Position numbers and translations under genes: made by a program. Shown one piece after another: positions 1 through 7,996 of a stretch of 64,000 bases of DNA (position 1 is its first letter; the number at the start of each line of letters is the position of its first letter). Origin of the DNA: Microtetraspora niveoalba (GTDB lineage Bacteria; Actinomycetota; Actinomycetes; Streptosporangiales; Streptosporangiaceae); assembly GCF_001570405.1 (NCBI RefSeq), contig NZ_BBYM01000013.1, positions 62,001-126,000 on the forward strand. The letters are read 5' to 3'. Under the pieces are notes generated by a model, which had not been told where the DNA came from, ran no database searches, and saw only the letters and a program-made list of their open reading frames with translations.

Positions 1-132
1 GAGGACCGGCCCGGGTTCGCCGTCGCGCAGCTCCAGTTGCACCCGGCCGCGGGTGACGACGCCGAACGCGTCGCACCACTCGGCCGCGACCACCGGGACA
101 CGCGCGCCACCGCGCAGCACGAGCGTCCGCAC
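1..132 (-). CDS. hypothetical protein, C-terminally cut by window edge
   Basis: The frame opens with a GTG at 132 and stays open to base 1, giving 44 residues (begins VRTLVLRGGARV). The GTG lies five bases after the stop of the sigma factor gene, which suggests translational coupling in one operon. The pattern of short strands with Gly turns resembles small cupin-like or beta-rich proteins found behind SigX5-type sigma factors, but the fold is a guess. No start other than this GTG is obvious. Confidence 0.45.
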   Translation of the reverse strand, partial: MRTLVLRGGARVPVVAAEWCDAFGVVTRGRVQLELRDGEPGPVL

Positions 133-137
133 CGGGA

Positions 138-1136
138 CTACTCCGTGCCGTCCGCCGGCAGGCGCTCCGGCAGCCCGAGCCGCGGAAACTGGTCGTCGTG
201 GAACGTGACGATCTCGGTGATCGCCCCGCCGGTGATGCGCAGGACGTCGATCGTCAGCGGCAGGTACGCGTCCTCCGGCTTCCGCCAGAGGTAGAAGGCG
301 ACGGCGGGCTGCCGGTTCACGGAGGTGAGGACGGCGCGCAGGTGCTCCATGCTCTCGAAGCCGCTCTCGACCCAGTCGTTCACCACCGCGTCGCGGCCGA
401 CCTGCAGGCCCGGCGTGGGCGGCATCGAGCAGCGGACGTCGTCCCGCAGCAGTGCGGCGAGCCCGTCGACGTCCGTGGCCACGCTGGCGTCGGTATAGCG
501 GCGCACCAGCTCGCGCGTCCCGGCGTCCTCCTCGCCGCCGGTCCAGTCCTGCCGCTCGGCGGGCAGGTGCTCCCGCATGCCGGCGCGGGCCCGCTGCAGC
601 GCGCTGTTCACGGAGTTGACGGAGTCCCCGAGGAGCTCCGCGACGTCCTTCGCCGGCCAGCCGAGCACGTCCCGCAGGATCAGCACGGCCCGCGGGCGCG
701 GCGCGAGGTGCTGGACTGCGACCAGGTACGCCAGCTCGATCGTCTCCCGCGCGAGGGCGACGGTCTCCGGCTCGTCCGCGTCACCCGCGGGCAGCTCGTC
801 GAGCAGCCGGTCCGGGTAGGGCTGCAGCCACAGCACCTCACCGCCGGTCGCGGGCTCCGGGCGGCACCTGGCGAGCAGATCCAGGCAGGCGTTGGTGGCG
901 ATCCGGTACAGCCAGGCCCGGAACGTCGACCGCCCCTCGAAGGTCTCCCGCCGCCGCCAGGCACGGAGGAACGTCTCCTGCACGGTGTCCTCGGCGTCCT
1001 CGAACGACCCGAGCATCCGGTAGCAGTGCACGTGCAGCTCCCGCCGGTGCCGCTCCGCCAGCCCCGAGAACGCCGGCTCGTCGACCTCGCCCAGACCGCT
1101 CACGCCCAGCTCCTCCAGCCGCGTGTCCGCACTCAT
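138..1136 (-). CDS. ECF RNA polymerase sigma factor with C-terminal SnoaL-like domain
   Basis: This is a 332-residue sigma-70 factor of the extracytoplasmic-function group with the extra C-terminal domain typical of the SigJ/SigX5 (ECF41-like) types. Region 2 covers about residues 25-95 (HCYRMLGSFEDAEDTVQETF), and region 4 about 145-200 (PRPRAVLILRDVLGWPAKDV). A SnoaL/NTF2-like fold covers about 210-325 and in this family tunes sigma activity. No anti-sigma gene is adjacent, which fits the ECF41-type design. The ATG at 1136 was chosen because a GGAAGG box lies about 8 bases upstream and the protein begins where homologues begin. The further upstream extension to 1220 is not needed. Confidence 0.9.
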   Translation of the reverse strand: MSADTRLEELGVSGLGEVDEPAFSGLAERHRRELHVHCYRMLGSFEDAEDTVQETFLRAWRRRETFEGRSTFRAWLYRIATNACLDLLARCRPEPATGGEVLWLQPYPDRLLDELPAGDADEPETVALARETIELAYLVAVQHLAPRPRAVLILRDVLGWPAKDVAELLGDSVNSVNSALQRARAGMREHLPAERQDWTGGEEDAGTRELVRRYTDASVATDVDGLAALLRDDVRCSMPPTPGLQVGRDAVVNDWVESGFESMEHLRAVLTSVNRQPAVAFYLWRKPEDAYLPLTIDVLRITGGAITEIVTFHDDQFPRLGLPERLPADGTE

Positions 1137-1345
1137 CACGTCATCCTTCCGCTTCGTCGTGTCCCGTCGTAGGTGTGACGGGTGCGGGCGCGACAACTCA
1201 TCACCAGGGTCGGTCGGCATGGCTGATCCCGTGACGGATCCGGTGGCGGAGCACGACGCGCGGTCCGGTCGGTTCGCAGGCCGCGCATCGGTCTCAGCCG
1301 CGCTTGAGATGACAGTGATCAGGTTGGAAAAGGGTCATCGCTCAA

Positions 1346-1382
1346 CATGCCTGACAAGCAGGCGTGCGGCAGAGCAGGCATG
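1346..1382. terminator. inverted repeat downstream of the histidine kinase
   Basis: CATGCCTG and CAGGCATG form perfect 8-base arms around a 21-base loop, 28 bases past the stop of the kinase gene. It could end the kinase transcript. There is no T tract, so the role is inferred. Confidence 0.35.
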
Positions 1383-1410
1383 ATCAACCCGGAGGAGTGC
1401 CGGGGCGTCG

Positions 1411-2568
1411 CTATCTGGTGGTCGCCGGCAGCGCGATCGGCCGGGGGAAGCGCGCGACGAACCGTGCTCCGCAGGGGCTGTCTTCGAGGATGAGGGTGCC
1501 GCCATGGGCTTCGGCGATCTCCCGGGCGATGGGCAGTCCCAGGCCGCTGCCGCCGGCGTCCTTGGCGCGGGCGTCCGGCAGGCGGACGAAACGCTGGAAG
1601 ACGGCTTCCCGCTGCTCGGGCGGCACCCCGCTCCCGTCGTCGTGGACCTCCAGCACCGCCGCGTCGCCCCGATGCTCGACGGTGACCGTGACGCTGGAGC
1701 GGGCGTGGCGTTCGGCGTTGTCCAGGAGGTTGTGCAGCAGCCGTTCCAGGCCGATCCGGTCGCCGTGGACCATCACGCCGCTGCTGAACCTCTTGACCAC
1801 CCTGATCTTGCTTTGCCGGTGGTCGCGCTGCCGGTGGTCGAGCTCGCCGGCCACCAGAACGGCGAGGTTGAGCAGGTCGTGCTGACCGACGACGCCCGCG
1901 TCGAGCCGGGAGATCTCCAGCAGGTTGGTCACCAGGTCCTGCAGCCGCTCGACGGACTCCAGCAGCCTGTTTCCGGTTGCCACCCAGTCGGTCTCCTCCG
2001 GCCGCACGAGCGCGTCCTCGATCTCGGTACGCATGGCCGCGAGCGGGTTGCGCAGGTCATGAGAGGTGTCCGAGGCGAACCTCAACTGCTGCTGGATCGC
2101 CGTTCCGGCCCGTTCCAACGTCTGGTTGGTGGTCTGCGCAAGCTCCTTGAACTCGTCGTCATGACGCGGCAGCGGAACCCGCTCGCTCAGATTGGAGGGC
2201 CGGATCGTGGCGAGTTTCCCGCTGATGGCGTACACCGGCTGGAGGGTCCTGCTCATCATCCAGTACGTCCCGAACGCGGTGGCCGCGATCAGCAGAAGCG
2301 AACCGCCGACGAGTCCGGCCAGTACTGCCGCGCTTGCGTAGAGCGGAGGCTGGGGACCGGCCGTCAGCAGCAGCACGCTGGAGATGGCGCAGACCAGCGC
2401 CATGACGGCGCTCGCCACGATGGTCACACGGGTCTTGATGGAGCAGTGATGCCATGCGCTCAAGGTGATCACCCCATGCGTCCGCTGGATGCGGTTCTGG
2501 ACAGAGGTACCCGTCCAAACGGCGGACAAAGTTGTCCCTATTCCCATATGGGGCGACTGTGGGGCCAC
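1411..2568 (-). CDS. orphan two-component sensor histidine kinase (HAMP-HisKA-HATPase)
   Basis: This is a membrane sensor kinase of up to 385 residues. Two hydrophobic segments near residues 50-72 and 80-105 are separated by only about ten residues, so the sensor part lies mostly in the membrane. A HAMP-like linker follows, then a HisKA box with the phospho-acceptor His in SHDLRNPL. The ATPase domain has the N box (HNLLDNAERHA), a G1 box (DDGSGVP) and a G2 box (GGSGLGLPIA). No response regulator lies next to it, which is unusual for this group. The first GTG is at 2568, but a perfect palindrome at 2524-2537 lies inside that extension, so translation may begin lower, for example at the GTG at 2472. 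Confidence 0.85.
   Translation of the reverse strand: MAPQSPHMGIGTTLSAVWTGTSVQNRIQRTHGVITLSAWHHCSIKTRVTIVASAVMALVCAISSVLLLTAGPQPPLYASAAVLAGLVGGSLLLIAATAFGTYWMMSRTLQPVYAISGKLATIRPSNLSERVPLPRHDDEFKELAQTTNQTLERAGTAIQQQLRFASDTSHDLRNPLAAMRTEIEDALVRPEETDWVATGNRLLESVERLQDLVTNLLEISRLDAGVVGQHDLLNLAVLVAGELDHRQRDHRQSKIRVVKRFSSGVMVHGDRIGLERLLHNLLDNAERHARSSVTVTVEHRGDAAVLEVHDDGSGVPPEQREAVFQRFVRLPDARAKDAGGSGLGLPIAREIAEAHGGTLILEDSPCGARFVARFPRPIALPATTR
2524..2537. promoter_or_regulatory. palindrome near the histidine kinase start
   Basis: GGACAA-AG-TTGTCC is a perfect 6-base inverted repeat with a 2-base spacer. It overlaps the 5' end of the longest kinase frame. It may be an operator if the kinase starts further downstream. 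Confidence 0.3.
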
Positions 2569-2834
2569 CTCGCCGCACGCACGGCGAGATGACCTACGAG
2601 CGTGAGCGGGCCCCGCGGGGGCGAACCTGCGACAGCATGACCTCGACCCCGTACAGCAGGCCCGGCCGGCACGCTCTCGTGAGAAGGCACTCCGGCCGGG
2701 ACCGCGTTCGGCACCGGTTCGCGGGTCGCCGGAGGACGAGCGCTACTCTGCAGGATGACACCGCTGGATTCCGGCCGCCCGTTCGCGGTGGCCGAGGGCG
2801 GACCTCCGACGACGCGACGACGAAGGAGTGACGC

Positions 2835-3275
2835 ATGTGGTGGGACATCGCGGCCGGCATCGCCATCGCGCTGTTGGCAACCTGGCTCCTGCTGATCGTC
2901 GCGCTGATCGTCGTTCGGCCCGAAGCCGGTCTCTTGAAGGAAGCCCTGCGGATCCTGCCGGATCTGTTACGCCTTCTGCGTCGTCTGGCGGGTGACAGGA
3001 CCCTGCCCCGTGGTGTTCGAGTTCAGCTCGCGTTGTTGATGGTGTATCTGGCGCTTCCGTTCGACCTCGTTCCCGACTTCATCCCTGTCCTGGGGTACGT
3101 CGACGACGCGATCGTCGTCACCGTTGTTCTCCGCAGAGTCGTTCGCCGTGCCGGGCCGGATGCCGTGCGGCGGCATTGGCCCGGGAGCGAGGATGGATTC
3201 GCCGTCCTCTGCCGACTGACCGGCATCACGGCGCCCGGGACGACACGAGGAGCCGGCGAGCCCGCCGGCAGCTGA
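2835..3275 (+). CDS. DUF1232 (YkvA-like) membrane protein
   Basis: This 146-residue protein begins with a hydrophobic helix (about residues 5-27). It then carries the DUF1232 signature around residues 70-95, YLALPFDLVPDFIPVLGYVD, followed by another hydrophobic stretch. The biochemical role of the family is unknown. The ATG has a clear AAGGAG box 6 bases upstream. The gene stands alone and converges on the metal ATPase gene. Confidence 0.85.
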   Translation: MWWDIAAGIAIALLATWLLLIVALIVVRPEAGLLKEALRILPDLLRLLRRLAGDRTLPRGVRVQLALLMVYLALPFDLVPDFIPVLGYVDDAIVVTVVLRRVVRRAGPDAVRRHWPGSEDGFAVLCRLTGITAPGTTRGAGEPAGS

Positions 3276-3366
3276 GTCGGGTCGCAGCCGTTCCGCCTCC
3301 AGCGCTCGACCAGACGGCCTGACAGAGCGTGGTCGTCGCTGCCCGGCAACCGGGCGGCAGCGACAT

Positions 3367-5334
3367 TCACGCGAGTGCCCTTTCGGGGGCGGCCGACGGG
3401 GCCGGGCTGCCGACCGTCCGCAAGGGGCGGGCCCGGCCGGCACGCACGCCGTTGGCGATGACCACGACCTCGGCGATCTCGTGCACGGCCACCACGGCGG
3501 CCAGGCCGAGCACGCCCAGCAGCGCGAGCGGCATCAGCGCGACCACGATGGCCAGTGAGAGGCCGACGTTCTGCAGCATGATCCGCCGGGCGTTTCGGGC
3601 GTGTTCCAGGGCCTGCGGCAGGTGGCGCAGATCCTCCCCCATCAGGGCGACGTCGGCGGTTTCGATCGCCACGTCGGTACCCATCGCGCCCATCGCGATG
3701 CCCAGATCGGCGGTGGCCAGGGCGGGTGCGTCGTTGACGCCGTCGCCGACCATCGCCGTACTCTGCTCGCCGCGCAGCTTCGCGATGACGGCCGCCTTGT
3801 CCTCGGGACGCAGGTCGCCATGCACCTGCTCGATACCCGCCTGGGCGGCGAGCGCGGCGGCGGTGGCGCGGTTGTCGCCCGTCAGCATCGCGATCCGGTA
3901 GCCCCCTTCGCGCAGCCGGGTGACCACCTCGGCCGCCTCGGGGCGGAGTTCGTCGCGCACGGCTATCAGACCGACCACGTGGCCGTCGTCCTCGACCAGC
4001 ACAGTGGTCGCGCCCGAGTGCTGCATGCGGGTCACTTCGGCGGCCAGAGCACCCGGCTCCAGCCAGCCCGGGCGCCCCAGCCGTACCCGGCGGCCGGCTA
4101 CGAACCCGACGAGACCGGCGCCGGTGACCGCTTCCACCTCCTCGGCGGCAGGGACGGTGGCCGCGGCAGCCAGGATCGCGCGCGCCAGGGGATGTTCGCT
4201 GCGTGCCTCCAGCGCGGCCGCCAGCGCCAGCACGCGCTCTTCCGAGATGCCGGGACCGGTCGCCACCACCTCGATGACGGTGGGCCGGTTGCGGGTCAGC
4301 GTGCCGGTCTTGTCCAAGGCGATCGTCTTGACCACGCCCAGGCGCTCCAGCGCCGCGCCCCCCTTGACGAGCACGCCGAGCCTGCTCGCCGCACCGACGG
4401 CGGCGACCACGGTGACCGGGACGGAGATGGCCAGCGCGCACGGCGAGGCGGCCACGAGTACGACCAGGGCCCGTTCGATCCAGACCAGCGGGTCGCCGAG
4501 CGCGCTGCCGATCAGCGCGATCGACGCCGCGACGATCATCACGCCGGGCACCAACGGGCGGGCGATCCTGTCGGCCAGGCGCTGGCTGGAACCCTTGCGG
4601 CCCTGTTCAGCCTCGACGATGGCCACAATGCGGGCCAGGGAGTTGTCGGCCGCGGTGGTGGTGACCTCGATCTCCAGCGCGCCGGTGCCGTTGATCGATC
4701 CGGCGAACACCTCGCTGCCGGGTTCGGCCTCGACCGGAACCGATTCGCCGGTGATGGCCGAGACGTCCAGCGCGGTGCGACCGGCGCGGATGATCCCGTC
4801 GGTGGCGATCCGCTCGCCGGGCTTGACCAGCATCACATCGCCCGTACGCAGTTCGGCGGGAGCGATCGCCACCTCGGCGCCGTCGCGGAGCACCGTGGCC
4901 TCATCGGGCACCAGCGCCAGCAGGGCGCGCAGTCCACGGCGGGTGCGGGCCAGCGAGTACTCCTCCAGGCCCTCGCTCATGGAGTACAGGAAGGCCAGCA
5001 TGGCGGCCTCGCCGAGCGCTCCCAGCGCGGTCGCGCCGACGGCGGCGATCGTCATCAGCGTTCCGACACCGACCTTGCCCTTGGCCAGGCGTCGCAGGGT
5101 GGAGGGCACGAATGTCCATGCCCCGGCCGCCAGTGCCAACGCCTGCAGGGTCGACGCGCCCCACGCCGGCCCGCCCGCCCAGCCGCTGCCGTAGCCGGCC
5201 AGCAGCAGGACACCGGCGACCGCGGCCCAGCGCAGTTCCGACACCTGCCACAACCGCTCGGGCTCACGCTCTTCGGCTACCGCGGCATCGCCGAGTGCCC
5301 GGGGCTCATCGTGACCACAGCACGCGTCACTCAC
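3367..5334 (-). CDS. P1B-type heavy-metal translocating ATPase
   Basis: This is a 655-residue metal-pumping P-type ATPase. The phosphorylated Asp is D341 in DKTGTLT. The TGES actuator motif is seen as AITGESVPVE, and the hinge as MVGDGVNDAPAL. The intramembrane motif is SPC (VAASPCALAIS) rather than the CPC or CPH of copper and zinc pumps, and the last helix carries HEIAEV. This combination resembles the P1B-4 group, which handles cobalt and related ions. There is no full N-terminal metal-binding domain, only a short CCGH stretch. The GTG start at 5334 overlaps the ArsR stop by 8 bases, so the two genes are co-translated. Cadmium, zinc or cobalt are all possible substrates; the CmtR-like regulator favours cadmium or lead. 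Confidence 0.88.
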   Translation of the reverse strand: MSDACCGHDEPRALGDAAVAEEREPERLWQVSELRWAAVAGVLLLAGYGSGWAGGPAWGASTLQALALAAGAWTFVPSTLRRLAKGKVGVGTLMTIAAVGATALGALGEAAMLAFLYSMSEGLEEYSLARTRRGLRALLALVPDEATVLRDGAEVAIAPAELRTGDVMLVKPGERIATDGIIRAGRTALDVSAITGESVPVEAEPGSEVFAGSINGTGALEIEVTTTAADNSLARIVAIVEAEQGRKGSSQRLADRIARPLVPGVMIVAASIALIGSALGDPLVWIERALVVLVAASPCALAISVPVTVVAAVGAASRLGVLVKGGAALERLGVVKTIALDKTGTLTRNRPTVIEVVATGPGISEERVLALAAALEARSEHPLARAILAAAATVPAAEEVEAVTGAGLVGFVAGRRVRLGRPGWLEPGALAAEVTRMQHSGATTVLVEDDGHVVGLIAVRDELRPEAAEVVTRLREGGYRIAMLTGDNRATAAALAAQAGIEQVHGDLRPEDKAAVIAKLRGEQSTAMVGDGVNDAPALATADLGIAMGAMGTDVAIETADVALMGEDLRHLPQALEHARNARRIMLQNVGLSLAIVVALMPLALLGVLGLAAVVAVHEIAEVVVIANGVRAGRARPLRTVGSPAPSAAPERALA

Positions 5335-5716
5335 CGCACGCTCCGCCTTCTGGAGCGGTGACATCCGATGCGGCGGCTCCGTAGTTCGGACACAGGGCCA
5401 CGGCCTCGCCGGTCGCCGCCAGGAGCGTCTCGGCGGCGCGCAGCAGATCCAGCAGCTCGGGCCGGGCCAGCGCGTAGAACATCTGCCGCCCTTCCGGCCG
5501 GCCGACGACCAGGCCGCAACCGCGCAGGCAGGCCAGATGCGACGACGCCGTCGACTGCGCCAGCCCCAGCTCTGTGGTCAGGTCGACGACCCGGCGTTCA
5601 CCGTCGGCCAGGAGCCGGACGATCGCGAGCCGGACCGGATCACCGAGTGAGCGGAACAACGCGCCGGCGGCTGCCAGCTCGGTTCGGGCGGTCGCGGCCG
5701 CTCCCGCACTTATCAT
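5327..5716 (-). CDS. ArsR-family metal sensor, CmtR-like
   Basis: This winged-helix repressor (about 129 residues from the ATG at 5716) controls the ATPase gene that overlaps its 3' end. The recognition helix stretch is SSHLACLRGCGLVV, close to the HLSCLRGCGLVV of mycobacterial CmtR. The two Cys there (C63, C67 by this start) and a third at C109 (ALCPNYG) reproduce the spacing of the CmtR ligands C57, C61 and C102. CmtR senses Cd(II) and Pb(II), so the same is inferred here. A GAGGA box sits 6 bases before the ATG at 5716; the ATG at 5722 has no usable gap. Both starts lie inside a palindrome that is the likely operator. Confidence 0.85.
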   Translation of the reverse strand: MISAGAAATARTELAAAGALFRSLGDPVRLAIVRLLADGERRVVDLTTELGLAQSTASSHLACLRGCGLVVGRPEGRQMFYALARPELLDLLRAAETLLAATGEAVALCPNYGAAASDVTAPEGGACGE

Positions 5717-5734
5717 CGACATTCCTCGATGATA
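5711..5734. promoter_or_regulatory. ArsR (CmtR-like) operator palindrome
   Basis: TATCATCGA-N6-TCGATGATA is a perfect 9-base inverted repeat with a 6-base spacer. It overlaps the start codon and ribosome binding site of the ArsR gene. A repressor bound here would block both initiation and elongation from a very close promoter. The layout resembles ArsR operators of the ATCA-N6-TGAT kind. Confidence 0.6.
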
Positions 5735-5938
5735 GCGATCGCACCGGAAACATCGGAAGATGCCGATGACAGCGGGAATCACAACTTTTCGCTGGCCATC
5801 GGCCGAGTTCGCCGGCGTGGCGGTTCAGGGCCCACACGGCGGAGACCTCGCCACGAAGCCCGCCTGCCTGCCCTCGCGTTCCCGGCCGCCCCCGGCCGCC
5901 GTGGTATGTGGTCGCACCGGACGACGCGGCCCGCGCCG

Positions 5939-6577
5939 TCAGAGCAAGGTGATCCAGTAGGCCCAGAAGCGCTCCAGGACAAGGCCGGCGATCACGAACG
6001 CCCAGACGGTCAACACGACCGTGTGGTACCGGGCCGCCGCGGCGGCGAACCGGCGCGCGACTCCTGGCAGCGGGATCCGGCCCGCTTCCAGGTTCGCCAA
6101 GGTCACATACCAGAAGACAGGGATGGTGACCGACCAGACGACCATGCAGTAGGGGCACAACGCGCCGATCCGGTAAAGGCTCTGGAAGATCAGCCAGTGG
6201 ACGAACAGGACACCGGCGAGCGTGCCGGCCTGCAGGCCGTACCAGAACCACGAACGGAACCGAGCTCCCGCCAGCAGAGCCATGCCCACCGCGATCACGA
6301 CGGAGAACGCCGCGACGCCGATGAGCGGATTGGGGAAGCCGAAGAGGGCGGCCTGTTCCGTTTTCATCACCGACCCGCAGCTCAGGATCGGATTGATGCT
6401 GCAACTCGGCACGTAGTCCGGATCGGCGGCCAGCCGGAGCCGTTCGACCATGAGCAGAAAGGCCGCGACGAGACCACCGCCGCCACCGAGCGTGAGCACG
6501 AACGGCAACGCCCGGGTGACGATCGTCCGTGACCTCGCGGCGGAGGTCTCGCGCTGCCGGCTCTCGTGGACGGTCAT
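5939..6577 (-). CDS. vitamin K epoxide reductase (VKOR) family protein
   Basis: This 212-residue integral membrane protein belongs to the bacterial VKOR family, which reoxidises DsbA with quinone as acceptor. It has about five hydrophobic helices. The loop cysteine pair is seen in CSINPILSCGSV and the active-site CxxC in GALCPYCMVVWS. Its ATG overlaps the stop of the DsbA-like gene by four bases (ATGA), so the pair is translationally coupled. Substrate and shuttle are therefore made together. Confidence 0.9.
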   Translation of the reverse strand: MTVHESRQRETSAARSRTIVTRALPFVLTLGGGGGLVAAFLLMVERLRLAADPDYVPSCSINPILSCGSVMKTEQAALFGFPNPLIGVAAFSVVIAVGMALLAGARFRSWFWYGLQAGTLAGVLFVHWLIFQSLYRIGALCPYCMVVWSVTIPVFWYVTLANLEAGRIPLPGVARRFAAAAARYHTVVLTVWAFVIAGLVLERFWAYWITLL

Positions 6578-7242
6578 GAGGCGAGCGCGGCGTCGATCGC
6601 GGCCTTCAGGTTCTCGTAGCTGGGCGGCACATCCAGCGCCGCGCCGTTGAAGAAGATGGTCGGCGTCCGCTGCACGCCCAGCGCGAGCCCGTCGCCCTGG
6701 TCCTTCTTCACGCGCTCGATCGTCTCGGGGGCGCGCAGGTCACGCTTGAAGGCAACCGCGTCGAGTCCGAGTCGCTCGGCCAGGTCGAGAAAGAACGCTT
6801 CCTTCGAGTCGGAGGCCTCGCCCCACTGGCGCTGCGTCTCGAACAGCCTGGCGTACATGGCCTCGAACTTGCCCTGCTTGGCGGCCGCCTCGGCGGCCTG
6901 CGCGGCGAGTGGGGCGTTGCGGTGCCCCGGCAGGGGGAAGTAGCGGACGACGACGGTGATCCGCCCGTCGTACTCGGCCCGGATCCGCTCCATGTGCGGG
7001 AAGGTGGCGGCGCAGGCTTCGCACTCGAAGTCCAGGAACTCCACCAGCGTCACCTTGCCGTCGGCCGCGGTGGACAGCCTGTGACTGTCCTCGCGCACCA
7101 GATGATCGGCGGGAAGTGCCCGCCCTGGGCTCGCGGCAGCGGGCGCCGTCGGATCTCCGGACCGGCCGAACACCATGACCGCGGCGACAATCATGGCCAT
7201 TGCCGCGGCGATGCCGAGAGTGATCTTCAGGTTCGTCGTCAT
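6574..7242 (-). CDS. membrane-anchored DsbA-like thiol oxidoreductase
   Basis: This 222-residue protein has one N-terminal membrane segment (about residues 5-25) and a thioredoxin-fold DsbA domain. The active site is FECEAC (CxxC), and the cis-Pro loop is GVQRTPTIFFNG. It introduces disulfides into exported proteins and would be recharged by the VKOR product downstream. The ATG at 7242 has a GGAG box about 6 bases before it. The longer frame to 7449 is not needed. A perfect palindrome (7268-7286) sits just upstream and may control the pair. Confidence 0.9.
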   Translation of the reverse strand: MTTNLKITLGIAAAMAMIVAAVMVFGRSGDPTAPAAASPGRALPADHLVREDSHRLSTAADGKVTLVEFLDFECEACAATFPHMERIRAEYDGRITVVVRYFPLPGHRNAPLAAQAAEAAAKQGKFEAMYARLFETQRQWGEASDSKEAFFLDLAERLGLDAVAFKRDLRAPETIERVKKDQGDGLALGVQRTPTIFFNGAALDVPPSYENLKAAIDAALAS

Positions 7243-7267
7243 ATCCGCTCCATGTCGAAGACCGGCG

Positions 7268-7286
7268 AGAAGACCGGTTGTCTTCT
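7268..7286. promoter_or_regulatory. palindrome upstream of the DsbA-VKOR operon
   Basis: AGAAGAC-N5-GTCTTCT is a perfect 7-base inverted repeat, centred about 35 bases from the DsbA-like start. A related AGAAGA-N10-TCTTCT occurs upstream of the BlaI gene at 9325-9346. The regulator is not known. Confidence 0.4.
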
Positions 7287-7392
7287 GCCGGACGTAGAAG
7301 AAAAACGGTGTCGGGTGTCGGCGGGCGTCGCCTCGATGCCAGCTCAGCGCTCGCCGCCGCAACTTCCGGCCGGGTACGTGATGTCCGTCGTA

Positions 7393-7432
7393 CTCCCCTG
7401 GGAGCACGAGGCCTCCCCTGGGAGCACGAGGC
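7393..7432. repeat. two exact tandem copies of a 20-base unit
   Basis: The unit CTCCCCTGGGAGCACGAGGC occurs twice without a gap at 7393-7412 and 7413-7432. Each copy holds the small inverted repeat CTCCC-CT-GGGAG. It lies in the non-coding stretch between the DUF305 remnant and the DsbA-like gene. It might be a doubled operator; the GC-rich centre is faintly like CsoR sites. Confidence 0.6.
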
Positions 7433-7504
7433 GGCGATGTCGCGCGCAAGGTCCGCGGAACGACGCCTGCCCTTGGCCGTGGAAGCCGGCGCGCGGGCGC
7501 CGGT

Positions 7505-7810
7505 TCAGGGTGACTGAGTGCGCTCGTTCTCTCCGCGCGCGACCAGCATCCGCTTCATCAGGCCGATTTCGCTCTGTTGAGCGGCGACCATGGACGTGGC
7601 CATCCGGCGCACCTGAGGATCGTCGCTCAGGCCGAGGGCCGCCTCGGCCATCCGCACGCCCGCCTGGTGGTGAGCGATCATCAGGCGGAGGAACCGCACT
7701 TCGGCGTCACGTCCGCTCGCCTGCTCCAGCTCCTTGAGCCGGCGGGATGTCGCCATTCCCGGCATGGGCGGGGACCCTGGTTCCGGCTGTTCCCGCTGAA
7801 AGCCGCCCAC
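7505..7810 (-). pseudogene. DUF305 protein lacking its N-terminal half
   Basis: The frame encodes about 101 residues matching the second half of DUF305 proteins: MPGMATSRRLKELEQ, then RFLRLMIAHHQAGVRMAEAA with the His pair of the family. Full-length members have a signal or anchor and a first HHxxA repeat before this. Here an in-frame stop lies directly before the GTG at 7810, and no first half is seen upstream. It is either a 5' truncated remnant or a rare short form. DUF305 proteins often sit near copper genes and secretion or redox genes, which fits the surroundings. Confidence 0.65.
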
Positions 7811-7861
7811 TGATCACTTCACGTCTGTCGCCGCTCATGAGACTCCCGCGCCCATCGCATC

Positions 7862-7897
7862 TTCTACGTCACGTCGAAGTTCTACAGCACGTCGAAT
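7862..7897. repeat. tandem 18-base direct repeat, each unit an imperfect palindrome
   Basis: Two 18-base units starting TTCTAC and containing CACGTCGAA lie head to tail at 7862-7879 and 7880-7897. Each unit reads TTCnAC-N5-GTnGAA, an inverted repeat. They sit 52 bases upstream of the DUF305 remnant and may be paired operators, possibly for the neighbouring BlaI-type repressor. Confidence 0.5.
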
Positions 7898-7996
7898 ATG
7901 AATGCCGTAAGGGCCGGGACGGGGAGACCCGGCCGGGCCTCGGCGAGGAGCCCCCCGTTCGCGAGAACGCGCGACGTCGAACCCTTGGCAGCGCCC

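Noticed and set aside
198-1172. Long open frame antisense to the sigma factor gene
   Set aside because: It mirrors the codon pattern of the sigma factor, has no ribosome binding site and no recognisable domain; a product of high G+C content.
3601-5361. 586-codon frame antisense to the metal ATPase
   Set aside because: Low-complexity Gln/Arg/Asp composition typical of antisense frames; the ATPase on the other strand is certain.
7393-7432. Possible insertion-sequence target duplication
   Set aside because: The two copies are directly adjacent with nothing between them and no transposase nearby.
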